Below the pieces are notes generated by a model, which saw nothing but the letters and a program-made list of their open reading frames with translations, was not told where the DNA came from and made no database searches. The translations under genes were made by a program, and so were the position numbers. From NCBI GenBank assembly GCA_903881065.1, contig CAIRRW010000142.1:1-9894 (forward strand): a stretch of 9,894 bases of DNA, given 5' to 3'. The first letter of the stretch is position 1, and every line of letters begins with the position of its first letter. The DNA comes from an uncultured Bacteroidota bacterium. GTDB taxonomy: Bacteria; Bacteroidota; Bacteroidia; 2-12-FULL-35-15. Below are positions 1-5,978 of this stretch, in pieces.

Positions 1-827
1 GGACGATTATTTATTAAATCAACAGCCAACGAAGGAAAATGATCTCCGCCATTCTTCAAATATTTTAAACAACTTCTGGTGAAATTATCAGGGAAATGAA
101 TTTTCTCTGCTTCTGCAACTTGTATTCCTTCACGGATAATTTGTTCAACTAATTCTACAGTATCAGGGTCGCTCATTGCTTCAAGCATCGTCAACCTTCC
201 TACACCGCAAAGTGGACTAAGTGCTGCATTCAGTATTGTTTTTTCCCAACTGCGTTTCACAATTTCAAAAGAATCCACGGCTTTAGTTTCCAAACCGGAA
301 GAAGATAAAACGTCCGCAATTATCTTCGCTTGTTCTGTTCGTGCATCATTTATTGAACCGATATAATTTGGAGCGTTAAAGAAAGTAACCTTTGTAACAT
401 TAGGCGAACTGCCGTTTCCTGCATAGTTAATAATCATTCGCAGAGTTTTAGATTCACCGAAACCGGCTGCTACCAATTCTTCCACTTCAATTCCATTTTG
501 TGCAGACACGACTGTAAGTTTTTCTGAATTCAATGCCATCGCCTGCTTTACAGCACCGGCAGTATGTGTAGACTTTAAGGAAAAGAATAAATAATCTGCA
601 TCCCATCCTTCAAATTGAGAAATGGATGTAAAAACATTTTCAAATTGAGCTGTTGTTGCCATCATGTTTTCAAGCACCAAACCATCACTCTTTATCTTTT
701 TGGCTTTTGTATCATTCACTTCGCAAAGCGCAACATCGCATCCTGCCTCATGAAGCTTCACTGCCAAAATCATCCCTACAGGCCCTAAACCGATAACTCC
801 GACTTTTAATTTATTTTTCTTTGCCAT
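1..827 (-). CDS. Ketopantoate reductase-family (ApbA/PanE) dehydrogenase, C-terminus cut by window edge
   Basis: This open frame begins at ATG 827 and runs without a stop to the window edge; 275 codons are visible, so the 3' end is missing. The N-terminus has a Rossmann motif GLGPVG (residues 13-18, GxGxxG) for NAD(P)H. Family landmarks follow: SLKS with Lys85, QNG at 110-112, and the helix WEKTILN with Lys196 and Asn200, matching the catalytic Lys and the Asn of E. coli PanE. The visible end (VDLINNRP) is where the family continues into PTEID with the catalytic Glu, just outside the window. It starts 31 bases after the dehydratase stop, so the two are probably co-transcribed. The family includes 2-dehydropantoate reductase (pantothenate synthesis) but also D-mandelate / (R)-2-hydroxyacid dehydrogenases. 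The dehydratase neighbour makes a 2-oxoacid/2-hydroxyacid role at least as likely as a PanE role; this is inference. Family assignment is strong, substrate is unknown. Confidence 0.88.
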   Translation of the reverse strand, partial: MAKKNKLKVGVIGLGPVGMILAVKLHEAGCDVALCEVNDTKAKKIKSDGLVLENMMATTAQFENVFTSISQFEGWDADYLFFSLKSTHTAGAVKQAMALNSEKLTVVSAQNGIEVEELVAAGFGESKTLRMIINYAGNGSSPNVTKVTFFNAPNYIGSINDARTEQAKIIADVLSSSGLETKAVDSFEIVKRSWEKTILNAALSPLCGVGRLTMLEAMSDPDTVELVEQIIREGIQVAEAEKIHFPDNFTRSCLKYLKNGGDHFPSLAVDLINNR

Positions 828-858
828 TTGTTTACAATTTTATTTGTAGTGAAGAATA

Positions 859-2100
859 TTAACTCAACACTTTATTTTCTTCCAGTTGTTCCAGGAAGGT
901 TTCAATTTTTGTAATGCTTTGTCCTTCGGAGAAGAAACGTAAATCGCATAAATCACCTTCAATAATTAATCCCGGAACACCTGTCATTTCCTGCAAACGC
1001 TGAGGCATTCCGAATTTTGCATTTGAATTATTGAAGCATGTTTTAGAATCATGGAAAACAACTCCATCAATCTGAAATTCCTTGAACCACTCGGCAAGCA
1101 TTTTCATTTTAGCCTTTTCACTTCTGTTAATAAATATTTCAGTGTATGCTTTAGCTGTTGATTCCCAGGGATTGTTTTCGTCAAACTTGTCAAACACCCA
1201 ACTGCTGCAGTATGTAGATGCAACCACTGCTGCATTGTTTGCATTAAATAAGTCGCTGAACATTCTCAATTTTCCCCATATCGGCATTCCTTCCCAGAAT
1301 ATTCTGACCTTCGCCTGTGGTAAAAAACCGATATTGTTCTTAACGTTTTCTTCCAGTTCTTTTAATAAACCTGTATAATAGTCTTTCGCAACCTGCGTTC
1401 CACGAAGTACTACAATCGGTCCCATGTGAATTGTTCCATCAAAGAAACTTAATGGAGCATTCATAGCAGTAGAAGTTTTCAAAACTTTTTGCCATAGCAA
1501 AGTGGCTTCCTTACTTAGTTTTACAACCTCTTTAAATTTATCCAGATCAAATTTATTACCACTTACCTGCTCGCAAACAGGAATCATTTTCTTGAATTGT
1601 TTCACTACCAAATCAATTTCATCCTGAGTAATTTCATCCAGGTGACGAGGAGGTTGAATGCCGACAATCGGGCATTTAAATTCATCAGCGAAGTAGGTAA
1701 ACCAATCTTCTACCTCTCTGCATTGGTTAGTGTTATAAGCAATAATATCAGGCTTTGGAGCGCCTTTCATTCCATAATGTTTTTGAAGCGGAGTTTCTTT
1801 TTTCAGGTACGAACCAATATCGGCAGTAGTATAAGAACATACATGTCCGGAATAACCGCATTTAATTGCTTCCGGAATATAATCCATCGCAGTGCGGGTT
1901 GCACCAAGTAATGCCCCATGATTCTCAGGGAAATAAACTTCAAAACCAAATGAACGTAACAACTCTGCTGGTCCTACACTTGTGCACCATGCTATTTTCT
2001 TTTTACCTGTTTCCAATGAAAGAAAATATTCTCCCATTATTTTTTTCATTACATCAGTTGAATGAATTTTGTACTGCTCTTTTTTTGCTTCGTTTGCCAT
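859..2100 (-). CDS. 2-hydroxyacyl-CoA dehydratase / benzoyl-CoA reductase family subunit (HgdB/BcrB-like)
   Basis: The 413-residue protein has the normal length of the D-component subunits of 2-hydroxyacyl-CoA dehydratases and class I benzoyl-CoA reductases, which bind [4Fe-4S] clusters and carry out one-electron chemistry on acyl-CoA. Visible landmarks are an N-terminal WCTSVGPAEL (38-47), YSGHVCSYT (83-91), PDIIAYNTNQC (117-127), GIQPPRH (147-153), the second-domain GMPIWGK (271-277), FHDSKTC (349-355) and IEGDLCD (380-386). Cluster-ligand candidates are Cys39, Cys88 and Cys355; Cys127 and Cys385 are also in conserved-looking positions. The start ATG 2100 has an A-rich leader and no Shine-Dalgarno, as usual in Bacteroidota. 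It is the first gene of its unit. The KPR-family gene follows; no second dehydratase subunit and no ATP-dependent activase (HgdC/BcrA type) lies in the window, though they could be further downstream. Substrate cannot be told from sequence; dehydratase versus dearomatising reductase is undecided. Confidence 0.85.
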   Translation of the reverse strand: MANEAKKEQYKIHSTDVMKKIMGEYFLSLETGKKKIAWCTSVGPAELLRSFGFEVYFPENHGALLGATRTAMDYIPEAIKCGYSGHVCSYTTADIGSYLKKETPLQKHYGMKGAPKPDIIAYNTNQCREVEDWFTYFADEFKCPIVGIQPPRHLDEITQDEIDLVVKQFKKMIPVCEQVSGNKFDLDKFKEVVKLSKEATLLWQKVLKTSTAMNAPLSFFDGTIHMGPIVVLRGTQVAKDYYTGLLKELEENVKNNIGFLPQAKVRIFWEGMPIWGKLRMFSDLFNANNAAVVASTYCSSWVFDKFDENNPWESTAKAYTEIFINRSEKAKMKMLAEWFKEFQIDGVVFHDSKTCFNNSNAKFGMPQRLQEMTGVPGLIIEGDLCDLRFFSEGQSITKIETFLEQLEENKVLS

Positions 2101-2154
2101 ACTATATTTATGTTTTTATTTATCTATTATTCTATTGAATACATTGCTCTTTCT

Positions 2155-2178
2155 TAGTTTTAAGAACACACAAAACTA
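2155..2178 (-). promoter_or_regulatory. Inverted repeat overlapping the candidate dehydratase promoter (possible operator)
   Basis: TAGTTTT (2155-2161) and AAAACTA (2172-2178) form a perfect 7-base inverted repeat separated by 10 bases. The right arm overlaps the TAGTTTTG box, and the spacer covers the expected transcription start. Size and position suit a dimeric repressor, but AT-rich DNA gives such pairs by chance and no regulator gene is adjacent. Confidence 0.35.
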
Positions 2179-2198
2179 TTCAGACTTGTAACAGCAAA
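2171..2198 (-). promoter_or_regulatory. Candidate Bacteroidota-type promoter of the dehydratase/KPR unit
   Basis: On the minus strand, TAGTTTTG (2178 to 2171) matches the TAnnTTTG -7 consensus exactly. A TTTG (2198 to 2195) lies 16 bases upstream, slightly closer than the usual spacing for the -33 element. A start near 2165 would give a leader of about 65 bases. The box match is seen; the function is inferred. Confidence 0.42.
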
Positions 2199-2259
2199 CT
2201 ATGATATATGTCAGCCACTAACAAAAGTCATAATAGGGTAATGGACTAAAAAAGGATTA

Positions 2260-2332
2260 GTGAATTAATTTGAATGAATTGTGAACTGATAAATAAATAT
2301 CAGGAACTATTGAGGACAACTAGGGAACTGAT
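2260..2332. repeat. Four GTGAACTGAT-like motifs at exact 21-base spacing
   Basis: The motifs are GTGAATTAAT (2260-2269), GTGAACTGAT (2281-2290), AGGAACTATT (2302-2311) and GGGAACTGAT (2323-2332). The last three share GAACT at 2283, 2304 and 2325, exactly 21 bases (two helical turns) apart; the first is a weaker copy in register. The 11 bases between the cores do not resemble each other, so this is not a simple tandem duplication. The array lies about 95 to 170 bases upstream of the candidate start site, where an activator or cooperative regulator could bind. It could also be chance in AT-rich sequence. Confidence 0.5.
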
Positions 2333-2435
2333 TTCTAATATTAATGCTTTGAAAATAATTTCCGATTATTCAAATCAGTAAATATGACTAATAAAATAGA
2401 ATAAAATTAATCGGTAGAAGAATTCTCGAATTTGA

Positions 2436-3080
2436 TTATTTCTTCTTCTTTACTTTATATTGGGCATTTAAACCATCAATAATTTCATTGGTAATATCCA
2501 GACTATCGTTGGCGAGTAGTACAACTCCGCCTGGACCAGCAGTATAAGTGAGTATATAATTGTATTTGCTGGTTTTATTGTATTCCTTAACATAATCAAC
2601 TACAGTTTTACGAACCTCTTCATTGCTTTTTTGAATTTCTTCAACCAATGTTTGAAGTTGTGCTTCCATCTTGTCAAGTTCATCCTTTCTCTTTTTCATG
2701 TCTTCCTGCGCAGCAGCAGATTGGTTTTCGGATAACAAACCTTGACTAGCCTTTTGTTGAAAATCTGCATAATCCTGTTGAAGTTTTTGACCTTTTGCTT
2801 GATATGCACTTTCTAATTTACTTTGTTTTGCTTGAGCAGAAGAAGTTAAATCTTTCACATATTCATATTTTTCATTCAATATATCACTATTGATATAAAC
2901 GATTTTTGAAGCCTTTATCTCTTTAGGCATTTTTACTATTGGTTTTGCTGTAGCTATTGAATCATTTAATTTTGCTGCCGCTTCGGAGGTTTTATTACCA
3001 TGTGAGAAGTGGAGATAGTATAACACCGCAACAGCAACTATTAAAATAATGTTTGTAATCCTTGAGAAATTAGCATTCAT
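2436..3080 (-). CDS. OmpH/Skp-family coiled-coil protein, membrane-anchored
   Basis: The 214-residue protein starts with a short basic N-terminus and one hydrophobic segment (about residues 10-25). A small linker follows, then a strand typical of the OmpH family (KIVYINSDILNEKYEYVKD, 59-77). Residues about 78-168 are rich in Gln, Lys, Glu and Ala with heptad character, matching the two long coiled-coil tentacles of Skp. The C-terminus returns to a compact element (YNYILTYTAGPGGVVLL, 173-189) and ends in four lysines. Skp-like proteins hold unfolded outer-membrane proteins in the periplasm. There is no lipobox and no clear signal-peptidase site, so the first helix probably stays as an inner-membrane anchor. 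The usual BamA/Skp neighbours are absent, so it is probably an extra paralog. The family call is firm; its clients are unknown. Confidence 0.85.
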   Translation of the reverse strand: MNANFSRITNIILIVAVAVLYYLHFSHGNKTSEAAAKLNDSIATAKPIVKMPKEIKASKIVYINSDILNEKYEYVKDLTSSAQAKQSKLESAYQAKGQKLQQDYADFQQKASQGLLSENQSAAAQEDMKKRKDELDKMEAQLQTLVEEIQKSNEEVRKTVVDYVKEYNKTSKYNYILTYTAGPGGVVLLANDSLDITNEIIDGLNAQYKVKKKK

Positions 3081-3102
3081 GATGTGGATTTTTATTTTTT
3101 AA

Positions 3103-3110
3103 CAAAAGTA
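3103..3110 (-). promoter_or_regulatory. Candidate -7 box for the OmpH-like gene
   Basis: Minus-strand TACTTTTG matches TAnnTTTG and lies about 23 bases before ATG 3080. It comes directly after the terminator of the peroxiredoxin gene, as expected where a new transcript begins. No good -33 TTTG is present; the upstream DNA is the terminator stem itself. Confidence 0.38.
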
Positions 3111-3115
3111 AATTA

Positions 3116-3147
3116 AAAAGCACCCCGAAATTATTCGAGGTGCTTTT
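3116..3147 (-). terminator. Rho-independent terminator of the 2-Cys peroxiredoxin gene
   Basis: The arms AAAAGCACCTCGAA (3147 to 3134) and TTCGGGGTGCTTTT (3129 to 3116) pair over 14 positions around a 4-base TAAT loop. The stem is followed by a T-rich run on the minus strand and begins about 22 bases after the peroxiredoxin stop. One pair is G-U when read as minus-strand RNA but an unpaired C/A on the plus strand, so the hairpin is better formed in the direction of the gene it follows. Confidence 0.85.
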
Positions 3148-3169
3148 AGTGTGTTAAAAAGTATTAAAA

Positions 3170-3799
3170 TTAGTGTTTCGCCAAATAATCAGCAACTCCA
3201 GCATGTGATTCTTTCATTGCAACATCACCTTTGTGCCAGTTTGCGGGACAAACCTCTCCATTTTCTTCGAAGAACTGCAACGCATCAACCATACGTAATG
3301 CCTCGTCAACATTACGACCTAATGGAAAATCATTAATTAATTGATGACGAACTACGCCATTTTTATCAATAAGGTACAATCCTCTGAAAGCAATCATTGG
3401 TCCGTTTGCAACAATATTTCCTACATCATTAACATCATAATCTCCAGCAAGAACATCATAATCCATAGAGATGGTTTTTGTAGTATCGGCAACTATTGGA
3501 TACGTTACACCTTTGATTCCACCTTGAGCTTTTGGCATTTGTAACCAACCCCAGTGCGATTGTTCTGTATCAGTAGAACAGGCTACAACAGCTACATTTC
3601 TTGATTCAAACTCTTTTAGCTTTTCCTGAAACGCATGTAATTCTGTTGGACATACGAATGTAAAGTCTTTTGGGTAGAAGAAGAATATTACATGTTTTTT
3701 ACCTATAAATTGATCCAGAGAATAATCATTAATTATTTCCCCTCCATTTACTACTGCTTTTGCCTTGAAAGATGGCGCTTTTTTTCCTACTATAGACAT
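3170..3799 (-). CDS. Typical 2-Cys peroxiredoxin (Prx1/AhpC type)
   Basis: The 209-residue cytosolic thiol peroxidase reduces hydrogen peroxide and organic peroxides, probably recycled by thioredoxin or AhpF. The active site is PKDFTFVC (43-50), the PxxxTxxC motif, with peroxidatic Cys50; Arg139 (AFRG) is the likely catalytic arginine. The resolving cysteine is Cys184 in EVCPANW (182-188), which pairs with Cys50 of the partner subunit. A loop at about residues 117-135 is longer than in E. coli AhpC, as in some other Bacteroidota homologs. It has GGIKG (93-97), resembling the GGLG of peroxide-sensitive enzymes, but the C-terminus ends ADYLAKH without the partner YF motif. It is monocistronic, with its own terminator at 3116-3147. 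It diverges from the PrxQ-like gene at 3950. No signal peptide is present. Confidence 0.95.
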   Translation of the reverse strand: MSIVGKKAPSFKAKAVVNGGEIINDYSLDQFIGKKHVIFFFYPKDFTFVCPTELHAFQEKLKEFESRNVAVVACSTDTEQSHWGWLQMPKAQGGIKGVTYPIVADTTKTISMDYDVLAGDYDVNDVGNIVANGPMIAFRGLYLIDKNGVVRHQLINDFPLGRNVDEALRMVDALQFFEENGEVCPANWHKGDVAMKESHAGVADYLAKH

Positions 3800-3949
3800 A
3801 ATTTTTGTTTATTTAAAAGGTTTGACTTTTTATTAATGTGCGAAATTACTAAAATTACAATTACTATTTTATTTATTAGACTAAACAAATTGTTACCTTT
3901 AGTGTTTCAAAAAACAAGTAATAACAATTAACAATAAATATTTTTATAA
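3800..3949. promoter_or_regulatory. Divergent control region between two peroxiredoxin genes
   Basis: These 150 bases carry the promoters of both peroxiredoxins. Near-matches to TAnnTTTG, each ending TTTA, are TACCTTTA (3894-3901, plus strand) for the PrxQ-like gene and TAATTTTA (3857 to 3850, minus strand) for the 2-Cys gene. AATTACTA occurs at 3844-3851 and 3859-3866, with AATTACAA at 3853-3860 between, next to the minus-strand box. Sharing of a redox regulator is plausible, but no known OxyR or PerR site can be recognised by eye. Confidence 0.4.
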
Positions 3950-4420
3950 ATGAAAATTCAAGTAGGACAAAAAGCACCCGCATTTTATTTAAGAGATTCG
4001 GACAAAAATTTAGTAACCCTAGCCGATTTGAAAGGCAGGAATGTAGTTTTATTATTTTTCCCGGCTGCATTTACAAGTACATGTACTAAGGAACTTTGTG
4101 AGACGCGTGATGAACTTTCTTATTACAATGACTTAAATGCAACTGTTTTTGGCATTTCAGTAGATTTACCTTTTACATTGGCAAAATTTAAAGAAGAACA
4201 GCATTATAACTTTGCTTTGCTGTCTGACTTTAACAAGGAGGCATGTACTTCCTATGATGCTGTTTATCATGAATGGATATTAGGATTAAGAGGTGTAAGC
4301 AAACGTGCTTCATTTGTTATTGATAAGGAAGGGATTGTTCGTCACGCCGAGGTGCTTGAAAATGCAAGTGATTATCCAAATTTTGCTGCTATTAAAGATG
4401 TATTGGCGAAATTGAAGTAA
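3950..4420 (+). CDS. BCP/PrxQ-like peroxiredoxin
   Basis: The 156-residue protein is the only plus-strand gene. It has the thioredoxin-fold peroxidase motif PAAFTSTC (38-45) with peroxidatic Cys45. Cys50 lies five positions later (CTKELC), the spacing of the resolving cysteine in PrxQ/BCP enzymes, which form an intramolecular disulfide. Arg119 (KRASFVID) is the likely catalytic arginine. A further Cys99 is not in a family position that I recognise. Length and the absence of a signal peptide fit a cytosolic monomer or dimer reduced by thioredoxin. The sequence also has AhpE-like features (PxAFTxxC), so 1-Cys chemistry cannot be excluded. The start ATG 3950 has an A/T-rich leader. It converges on the ZIP gene with only 8 bases between stops and no strong terminator. 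Confidence 0.9.
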   Translation: MKIQVGQKAPAFYLRDSDKNLVTLADLKGRNVVLLFFPAAFTSTCTKELCETRDELSYYNDLNATVFGISVDLPFTLAKFKEEQHYNFALLSDFNKEACTSYDAVYHEWILGLRGVSKRASFVIDKEGIVRHAEVLENASDYPNFAAIKDVLAKLK

Positions 4421-4428
4421 TCTTCTTA

Positions 4429-5148
4429 TTAAAGAATACTGAGTATTGCAAACCCTGCTCCCAGTAGAATAATAATAAATTTTATAGAATTGAATCTATG
4501 ATTCTCACTTGATTCAAAAAGAATGGTGGTAGAGATATGTAAAAATATCCCTATCACTACTGCCATTATTTTATCGAAATAAACAGAGAAATTTCCTATT
4601 ATATTTTCGCCAATGGCATAACTTGTAAAAGTGCCAAGTGGGGTAATAGATGCAAATATTATTAACAACATCATTGCTTTGGTTTTACTGATTTTTGATT
4701 GTAATAGCATTGTCATCAAAGCCATTGCAATCGGAATGTTATGCATTACTATTCCAGTGAGAAGGGAACTATGTGAATCGATAGCAAGATTGGCAAGCGG
4801 CATACCTTCTAAAAAAGAATGCACAGATAGACCAATCATCATTGCAAAAGGAAAGGCATTATGATTATGTCGCTTTTTGTGTACATGAATATGACCATGC
4901 TCAATGCCTTCGGATAAAAATTCGAGAAGGATTTGGGCAAAGAAACCAATAAGTATATAAATACCAATATTAGGTGTATGCGATAAATAAATTTCAGGAA
5001 TCAAATGTAGCACACTAATAGCGAACAAATACGCGCCAGTAAATGAAAGGATTAACTTTAGATTTTTATTACTGATATTAATAAACAATACCAATGTACC
5101 ACTTGCAATAACTGAAAGGAATAAAATTAAGTACATATATGTGTTCAT
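4429..5148 (-). CDS. ZIP-family divalent metal transporter
   Basis: The 239-residue protein is almost wholly hydrophobic, with about eight predicted membrane segments. A cytoplasmic-type His-rich loop after the third segment (EHGHIHVHKKRHNHN, 83-97) is a ZIP hallmark for zinc or iron binding. The fourth segment has HSFLEG with His110 and Glu114. The fifth has HNIPIA with His136, Asn137 and Pro139, but Ile140 where most ZIPs have Glu or His. The second segment has HLIPE (48-52). ZIP proteins move zinc, iron or manganese into the cytoplasm. The start ATG 5148 overlaps the methyltransferase stop by one base (TAATG on the minus strand), indicating translational coupling. Its 3' end faces the PrxQ-like gene at 8 bases. 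The metal cannot be told from sequence. Confidence 0.9.
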   Translation of the reverse strand: MNTYMYLILFLSVIASGTLVLFINISNKNLKLILSFTGAYLFAISVLHLIPEIYLSHTPNIGIYILIGFFAQILLEFLSEGIEHGHIHVHKKRHNHNAFPFAMMIGLSVHSFLEGMPLANLAIDSHSSLLTGIVMHNIPIAMALMTMLLQSKISKTKAMMLLIIFASITPLGTFTSYAIGENIIGNFSVYFDKIMAVVIGIFLHISTTILFESSENHRFNSIKFIIILLGAGFAILSIL

Positions 5149-5894
5149 TATTTTATCTTTTTGGCTATTAGAATCAGTCTGTCAGAACTTGTTACATTAA
5201 ATTCATTCATCTCGTAATCGCCTTTCGTATCAATTAATTTAAGGCGGTTAGCTTTTAAATACTTTTCGAAATCGGATAATCTCAATACACTTACTTTTTC
5301 CTCAAAGTTATATACCTGTTCATTATCAGTAAATGAAATTTGTTTAACAATAAAATTATTTTCAACTTTTTTGGAAATGCTAAATTCGATACCATCCATT
5401 GTTAGCTCTTGTTTAGAAATTAGTGAAGGTATCACTTTTTCAACATTCAGAAAATCAAGTACAAATATCCCGTCCTCGTTCAAAGCTTTACTTACTGCAT
5501 CAATTGTTGCATAATTATCAGCCTCATTTTGAAAATAACCAAAGCTGGTAAACAAATTAACGATATAATCAAAGTTGCCACAGCAGAAAGGCTTGCGCAT
5601 ATCCTGTTCATAAAAATGCAACGTGTTATTTTCAAAATGTTTTGCATAACCAATGCTCTGAGGAGATAAATCATAACCTGTTACGTCAAAATATTTTTTA
5701 TTTAAATAAATCGAATGTCTTCCCTTGCCACAGCCTAAATCCAGAAAACGGGCATTCTTATTTGGATGCAAATAAGCAATCAAATTATCAATAAATAATT
5801 CAGCTTCTTTAAAATTACGTTGTTTATATAAGATATGATAGTATGGAGAATTGAACCAATCTTCAAACCATTTTCTACGAATTGTTTTATCCAT
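5148..5894 (-). CDS. Class I SAM-dependent methyltransferase
   Basis: The 248-residue cytosolic protein has a Rossmann methyltransferase core. Motif I is LDLGCGKGR (51-59), the acidic residue binding the SAM ribose is Asp75 (TGYDLS), motif II is EQDMRKPF (96-103), and FDYIVNLFTSFGYF (108-121) covers motif IV. The N-terminal KWFEDWFNSPYYHILY (8-23) is typical of a group of uncharacterised Bacteroidota small methyltransferases. The C-terminal half (from about 165) is a mixed strand region that probably covers the substrate pocket. Substrate is unknown: nothing distinguishes small-molecule, tRNA or protein targets. It begins 84 bases after the TlpA-like gene and overlaps the ZIP transporter start by one base, so these two are a translational unit. 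A functional link to metal uptake is only suggested by that coupling. Confidence 0.88.
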   Translation of the reverse strand: MDKTIRRKWFEDWFNSPYYHILYKQRNFKEAELFIDNLIAYLHPNKNARFLDLGCGKGRHSIYLNKKYFDVTGYDLSPQSIGYAKHFENNTLHFYEQDMRKPFCCGNFDYIVNLFTSFGYFQNEADNYATIDAVSKALNEDGIFVLDFLNVEKVIPSLISKQELTMDGIEFSISKKVENNFIVKQISFTDNEQVYNFEEKVSVLRLSDFEKYLKANRLKLIDTKGDYEMNEFNVTSSDRLILIAKKIK

Positions 5895-5904
5895 AATAGT
5901 TTCA

Positions 5905-5912
5905 CAAAATTA
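5905..5912 (-). promoter_or_regulatory. Candidate -7 box for the methyltransferase-ZIP unit
   Basis: Minus-strand TAATTTTG matches TAnnTTTG and sits 11 bases before ATG 5894, implying a very short leader. A TTG upstream (5929 to 5927) is only 14 bases away, shorter than normal, so the promoter call is weak. Confidence 0.3.
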
Positions 5913-5978
5913 GAAATTATTAGTGGCAAGGGGCTATAAAAGATAAAAAATTACTTATTAGCAATAATGAATTTCTCC

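Larger units (their letters stand above)
2101..2435. other. 335-base non-coding region upstream of the dehydratase unit
   Basis: No credible gene is present on either strand. The region separates the stop of the OmpH-like gene from the start of the dehydratase gene and is very AT-rich. It holds a candidate -7 box (2171-2178), an inverted repeat across it (2155-2178), and a group of GAACT-cored motifs at 21-base steps (2260-2332). An inverted partner, AAATCAGT at 2372-2379, matches ACTGATTT at 2327-2334. No convincing terminator for the OmpH-like gene was found near 2400-2435; only short AT-rich palindromes such as GAATTC occur there. Confidence 0.75.

Noticed and set aside
1..827. Calling this gene panE
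   Set aside because: The family match is good, but the dehydratase neighbour and the existence of KPR-family 2-hydroxyacid dehydrogenases make the specific symbol unsafe.
1082..2138. Plus-strand open frames of about 90 to 104 codons opposite the dehydratase gene
   Set aside because: They lie wholly or mostly over a well-supported minus-strand gene, have no recognisable domains, and are expected by chance opposite AT-rich coding sequence.
2327..2379. Inverted repeat ACTGATTT / AAATCAGT
   Set aside because: It is a perfect 8-base pair, but the arms are 37 bases apart, AT-rich, and not in the 21-base phase, so it is noted only as a possible extra half-site and not called as an operator.
2419..2433. 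GAATTC-centred palindrome after the OmpH-like stop as a terminator
   Set aside because: The arms pair over only 5 bases with a 2-base loop and no G/C-rich stem, so no stable hairpin forms.
3876..4070. Minus-strand 64-codon frame across the start of the PrxQ-like gene
   Set aside because: It overlaps the promoter and start of a clear peroxiredoxin, and the translation has no family features.
4414..4447. Possible bidirectional terminator between the PrxQ-like and ZIP genes (GAAG-TAAT-CTTC at 4414-4425; AATAC-TGA-GTATT core at 4436-4446)
   Set aside because: Stems of 4 to 5 mostly AT pairs, lying inside the ends of the two coding regions, with no T-run; too weak to call.
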